Source: Fulvimonas soli (lineage in GTDB: Bacteria; Pseudomonadota; Gammaproteobacteria; Xanthomonadales; Rhodanobacteraceae). Taken from it: a stretch of DNA of 64,000 nucleotides. The stretch is from NCBI RefSeq assembly GCF_003148905.1, contig NZ_QGHC01000010.1, forward strand, positions 1 to 64,000. The letters are read 5' to 3'. The notes under the pieces were generated by a model, which saw nothing but the letters and a program-made list of their open reading frames with translations, was not told the origin of the DNA and searched no databases. Position 1 is the first letter of the stretch, and each line of letters begins with the position of its first letter. Shown piece after piece: positions 62,960 through 64,000 of this stretch. Made by a program: the position numbers and the translations under genes.

Positions 62960-64000
62960 TCAGCCCAGCCAGCGCGTGACCAGATAGACCAGCGGCGCGC
63001 ACAGCAGCAGGAACGGCACCGACACCAGGTGCAGCAGCCGCATGCCGCCGGGCTGCCTGGCCAGGCGCAGCGCGATCAGGTTGGCCAGCGAGCCGATCGC
63101 CACGCCGAAGCCGCCCACGTTCACCGCCACCGCCAGCGCCACGGTGTCGGGCGCGCGCTCGACCAGCAGCACCGTGGCCGGCACGTTGCTGATCAGCTGC
63201 GAGGCGGCGATGCCGGCGAGGTAGACCACCGCCGGGCGGCCGAAGTCCAGCCCGTCCAGCGCATGCTGCACGGCGGGCAGCGCGGCGAAGTGGCCCAGAC
63301 CCAGGAAGATCGCCGCGAAGGTGGCCAGCAGCAGCCAGTCCAGCCGCGCCAGCGTGCGCCGTTCCAGCAGCGCGAACGGCGCCAGCAGCAGCAGCGCGCC
63401 GAGCAGTGCGTGGCCGTGCTCCATCATCAGCACCATGCCGGCCAGCGCGAGCAGCGACAGCGCCGCCAGCGCGGGCGAGACGCGGTGCCCGTCCAGCGCG
63501 GCCGCCTCGATGGCGATGCGGCCGCGCGGCAGCCAGCACCAGGCGAGCGCAGCCACCAGCGCGAACATCGTCGCCGCGGCCGGCAGCATCGCGGCGGCGA
63601 AGCCGAGGAAGGGCAGGTGGCCGTACTGCCACAGCAGCAGGTTCTGCGGGTTGCCGATCGGGCTCAGCGTGGAGCCCGCGTTCACCGCCAGCGCCTCCAG
63701 CACCACCATGCGCAGCACCGGCAGGTTGGAGATGCCGCCGATCGCCACGGTCAGCGGCACCAGCAGGAACAGGCTCACGTCGTTGGTCAGCACGGTGGAG
63801 GCGAGCGCGGTGGCGGCGACCAGCAGCAGGCCGAGCCCGCGTAGCGAGTGCGCGCGCGCCGCCAGCAGGGCGGCCAGGCGCTGCACCAGCCCGCTGTCGC
63901 GGATGCCCTGGATGGCGATCATCAGGCCGAGCAGGCCCGCCAGCGTGGGCAGCCGCAGCCAGCGGCGGTACTGCTCCAGCGGCTGCGGGTCCAGCACCGC
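62960..64000 (-). CDS. SLC13/ArsB-type anion permease, 5' end beyond window
   Basis: At least 346 residues of a polytopic transporter of the ion-transporter superfamily (SLC13, ArsB/NhaD-like). Motifs include VLTNDVSLFLLVPLTVAIGG and the re-entrant VNAGSTLSPIGNPQNLLLWQ (SxxSPIGNPQN), with a second half containing SNVPATVLLVERAPDT and VGGFGVAIGSLANLIALRLA. About ten hydrophobic helices are seen. The true start lies past position 64000; the GTG near 63997 is probably internal. The stop codons of this gene and of the GSGD-repeat gene abut in TGATCA. Substrate could be an inorganic anion, dicarboxylate or Na+/H+; not resolvable here. Confidence 0.85.
   Translation of the reverse strand, partial: AVLDPQPLEQYRRWLRLPTLAGLLGLMIAIQGIRDSGLVQRLAALLAARAHSLRGLGLLLVAATALASTVLTNDVSLFLLVPLTVAIGGISNLPVLRMVVLEALAVNAGSTLSPIGNPQNLLLWQYGHLPFLGFAAAMLPAAATMFALVAALAWCWLPRGRIAIEAAALDGHRVSPALAALSLLALAGMVLMMEHGHALLGALLLLAPFALLERRTLARLDWLLLATFAAIFLGLGHFAALPAVQHALDGLDFGRPAVVYLAGIAASQLISNVPATVLLVERAPDTVALAVAVNVGGFGVAIGSLANLIALRLARQPGGMRLLHLVSVPFLLLCAPLVYLVTRWLG

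Overview
The window is 64 kb of very GC-rich chromosomal DNA (roughly 70% GC by eye) from a gammaproteobacterium, most likely order Lysobacterales (Xanthomonadales; Lysobacter, Luteimonas, Rhodanobacter or Dyella-like). The evidence is a Xanthomonas/Caulobacter-type TonB-dependent receptor beside a flavin-dependent halogenase, an H-NS-like protein with a C-terminal TWSGRGKRPRW motif, a Pil-Chp cluster, and many short palindromic intergenic repeats of the kind common in this order. No rRNA, tRNA, CRISPR array, prophage or complete insertion sequence was seen. Nearly all the DNA is ordinary core genome; the accessory signal lies in repeats and in a few unusual genes.

Layout. 1-8.4 kb: a starch/maltodextrin locus. 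A TonB receptor, a tryptophan-halogenase-like enzyme and a secreted GH13 amylase lie on the minus strand, divergent from a cytoplasmic GH13 glucosidase. The shared 440-bp intergenic region carries two exact inverted copies of a 20-bp LacI-type operator. 8.6-11.3 kb: SPFH protein, NfeD and a ThrE-like exporter. 11.3-12.5 kb: a repeat block including four tandem copies of a 121-bp unit. 12.5-17.4 kb: H-NS-like gene, proS, a DUF4124 gene, then pssA-holD-rimI. 17.3-27.4 kb (minus strand): a YfhO-like membrane protein and its GT2 partner, valS (interrupted in frame by a palindromic repeat), hemE, a WGR protein, aroB and aroK. 27.4-33.6 kb: small metabolic genes (epimerase-like, YbjQ, dodecin, glycerate kinase, pdxH, YjbQ, BtuF-like, yggT, proC).

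33.9-54.8 kb is the type IV pilus block: pilT-pilU, then pyrB-ruvX-algH-tonB-gshB on the minus strand, then divergent pilG-pilH-pilI-pilJ-chpA-chpB-like-chpC. The neighbourhood matches the Pseudomonas aeruginosa arrangement, but yggS, pyrR and the pilK methyltransferase are missing here, and the methylesterase-like gene lacks its catalytic serine. The twitching chemosensory system therefore seems to have lost classical methylation-based adaptation. 55-64 kb: rsmE, bioA, a gspN-phosphatase-nudE-cysQ operon, mazG, two exported proteins and a permease cut by the window end.

Repeats are the other theme. Five inverted doublets of one palindromic element, several other inverted repeat pairs and the 121-bp array account for most intergenic space over 150 bp.
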